Shown: positions 63,019 to 64,000 of the stretch, piece after piece
Layout: each line of letters starts with the position of its first letter
Position numbering within the stretch: the stretch's first letter is position 1
Origin: Cryomorpha sp963741985
GTDB lineage: Bacteria; Bacteroidota; Bacteroidia; Flavobacteriales_D; Cryomorphaceae
Direction of reading: 5' to 3'
Assembly: GCA_963741985.1 (NCBI GenBank)
Contig: CAVUKD010000002.1
Coordinates: 1,612,001-1,676,000 of the forward strand
DNA length: 64,000 nt
Position numbers and translations under genes: made by a program
Notes under the pieces: generated by a model
What the model saw: only the letters and a program-made list of their open reading frames with translations
What the model was told of the DNA's origin: nothing
The model's database searches: none

Positions 63019-64000
63019 ATGGATATTCGAAATTTAGAAACCCTCCTTTTTTTATTCTTATTGCCTCTGGCTTCCTTTGCCCAAACCCAACCCTACATAG
63101 CTTATTGGGATGATGCGAATACCATCAAAAAGGAAGAAGGAACCTACGAACGCGGCCTCGAAAATGGACTTTGGAAATATTATTATTCGGATGGAACACT
63201 CAAAGAACAATCCGAATATACTTCCGGTCGCCTCAATGGAGAAGTGATTACGTATTTTTTTAACGGAAAGGAAAAAGAACATGGCTATTTCAATTGGGAT
63301 AAGCCCGATAGTGCTTTTGTGTCCTATTACCTTGCCGGAAATAAGAATGAAGAAGGAATGTATGAAAACGGCAATAAATCAGGTCTTTGGAAATACTGGT
63401 ACCCAGACGCAACTTTGAAAATGGAGGAAAAATACCTTGCAAAAGACTCGGTATTTCTTATAAATTTTTGGGATAAAAACGGAAAACAAACCATCCAAAA
63501 CGGTTCTGGAAAGTTCATGGATTATTACGAAACAGGTGAGCCAAAAGAACGCGAGACGTACACCAATGGATTAATGACCGGTCTTTCGGAAACGTGGTAT
63601 GCTGATGGAACACCCCGCACAACTGGTTTTTATGAAAATGGAAAAAAAGATTCTACATGGACCTATTTTCTTCAATCCGGAACGAAATACAAAGTCACCA
63701 CTTTTGAAGACGACACCCTGAATGGATTATATTCTGAATATTTCAATAGTGGTAACATTTCTATAGAAGGAGAATTCCGGAAAGGGGAAAAATCAGGTAA
63801 TTGGGTATTCAGCCGCGATTCAGGATTCAAGGAAATGGAAGGAGCGTTTGCAGATGGTAAACGCGATGGCGAATGGAATTATTGGTACGCTGATGGCCAA
63901 TTGCAAACAAAAGGACTGTGGAAGGATGGAATGAAAACCGGCACTTGGACTTATTATTATCCCGGTGGTGAGAAATGGCGTACAGGAAGTTACGATCAGG
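63019..64000 (+). CDS. Secreted MORN-repeat (YwqK-like) protein, 3' end outside the window
   Basis: ATG 63019 opens a frame of 327 codons that stays open to the right edge. It has a signal peptide (residues 1-22, LASFAQ), then many MORN-type repeats of about 20-24 residues with the pattern YxNGxxxGxWxYYxxDGxxxxxxxY, for example 'YERGLENGLWKYYYSDGTLK', 'MYENGNKSGLWKYWYPD' and 'FADGKRDGEWNYWYADGQL'. Such repeats make an elongated beta sheet; in Bacteroidota they occur in secreted or envelope proteins, and some are labelled YwqK antitoxins without evidence of that role. The C-terminus, and so any sorting domain, is not visible. Confidence 0.85.
   Translation, partial: MDIRNLETLLFLFLLPLASFAQTQPYIAYWDDANTIKKEEGTYERGLENGLWKYYYSDGTLKEQSEYTSGRLNGEVITYFFNGKEKEHGYFNWDKPDSAFVSYYLAGNKNEEGMYENGNKSGLWKYWYPDATLKMEEKYLAKDSVFLINFWDKNGKQTIQNGSGKFMDYYETGEPKERETYTNGLMTGLSETWYADGTPRTTGFYENGKKDSTWTYFLQSGTKYKVTTFEDDTLNGLYSEYFNSGNISIEGEFRKGEKSGNWVFSRDSGFKEMEGAFADGKRDGEWNYWYADGQLQTKGLWKDGMKTGTWTYYYPGGEKWRTGSYDQ

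Noticed and set aside
1..64000. CRISPR array, tRNA, rRNA or insertion sequence
   Set aside because: I looked for regularly spaced repeats, cloverleaf-like intergenic sequence and transposase motifs and found none that I could support.

Overview
The window reads as a chromosomal segment of a Bacteroidota bacterium, most likely of the order Flavobacteriales; I do not claim a genus. The evidence is several secreted proteins with type IX secretion (T9SS) C-terminal sorting domains, a gliding-motility-type C-terminal domain, an HU-CCDC81/SPOR protein, -7 boxes of the TAnnTTTG type, and start sites that mostly lack a Shine-Dalgarno sequence. No rRNA, tRNA, CRISPR array, intact insertion sequence or phage was recognised.

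Layout. 1-10 kb: the end of an outer-membrane porin, an M48 protease pair, an ECF sigma factor operon, an MprF-like aminoacyl-phosphatidylglycerol synthase with a DUF998 membrane protein, and an MtfA-like peptidase. 10-18.8 kb: a minus-strand Cus-type copper/silver efflux operon (CusA pump, TolC-like channel, CusB adaptor fused to DUF3347, free DUF3347 protein, haem-binding protein) with an HYC_CC_PP protein upstream. 19-20 kb: a lone Abi-alpha (DUF4393) defence candidate. 20-27.4 kb: a metal-resistance island (GDCC protein, MerTP, an AraC regulator with an N-terminal CxxC domain, four-helix copper protein, permease, DUF4396, CopA, DUF305). 27.6-37.2 kb: T9SS cargo, a di-haem peroxidase, thioesterase, HemJ, a DUF885 lipoprotein and a damaged locus where two 5'-truncated surface-protein genes meet head to head. 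37.2-42.7 kb: DUF7793-like protein, HU-SPOR, KdsB, DprA and glutamate dehydrogenase. 42.8-46.4 kb: a probable nitric-oxide-stress cluster led by an Rrf2 regulator and containing two copies of an unrecognised small membrane protein. 46.5-49 kb: Kbl and a formylglycine-generating-enzyme-like lipoprotein. 49.4-54.1 kb: rplM-rpsI-rpsB-tsf-pyrH-frr and a glutamine amidotransferase. 54.1-64 kb: HigBA toxin-antitoxin, radical SAM protein, an MMPL pump-rfbA-prenyl synthase operon, a GluR0-like ligand-gated channel, a TIGR01777 epimerase and a MORN-repeat protein that runs off the end.

Two things stand out at window scale. First, at least eight genes carry apparent one-base indels, several at homopolymers. 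The lipoprotein alone carries about six that cancel out. The translation genes show none. This suggests residual sequencing error, gene decay, or both. Second, two intergenic regions hold short, diverged copies of the 3' ends of nearby genes (permease and dprA), which look like scars of lost tandem paralogues.

The most promising undescribed element is the small membrane protein pair that brackets the truncated haemoglobin, RIC and haemerythrin genes.
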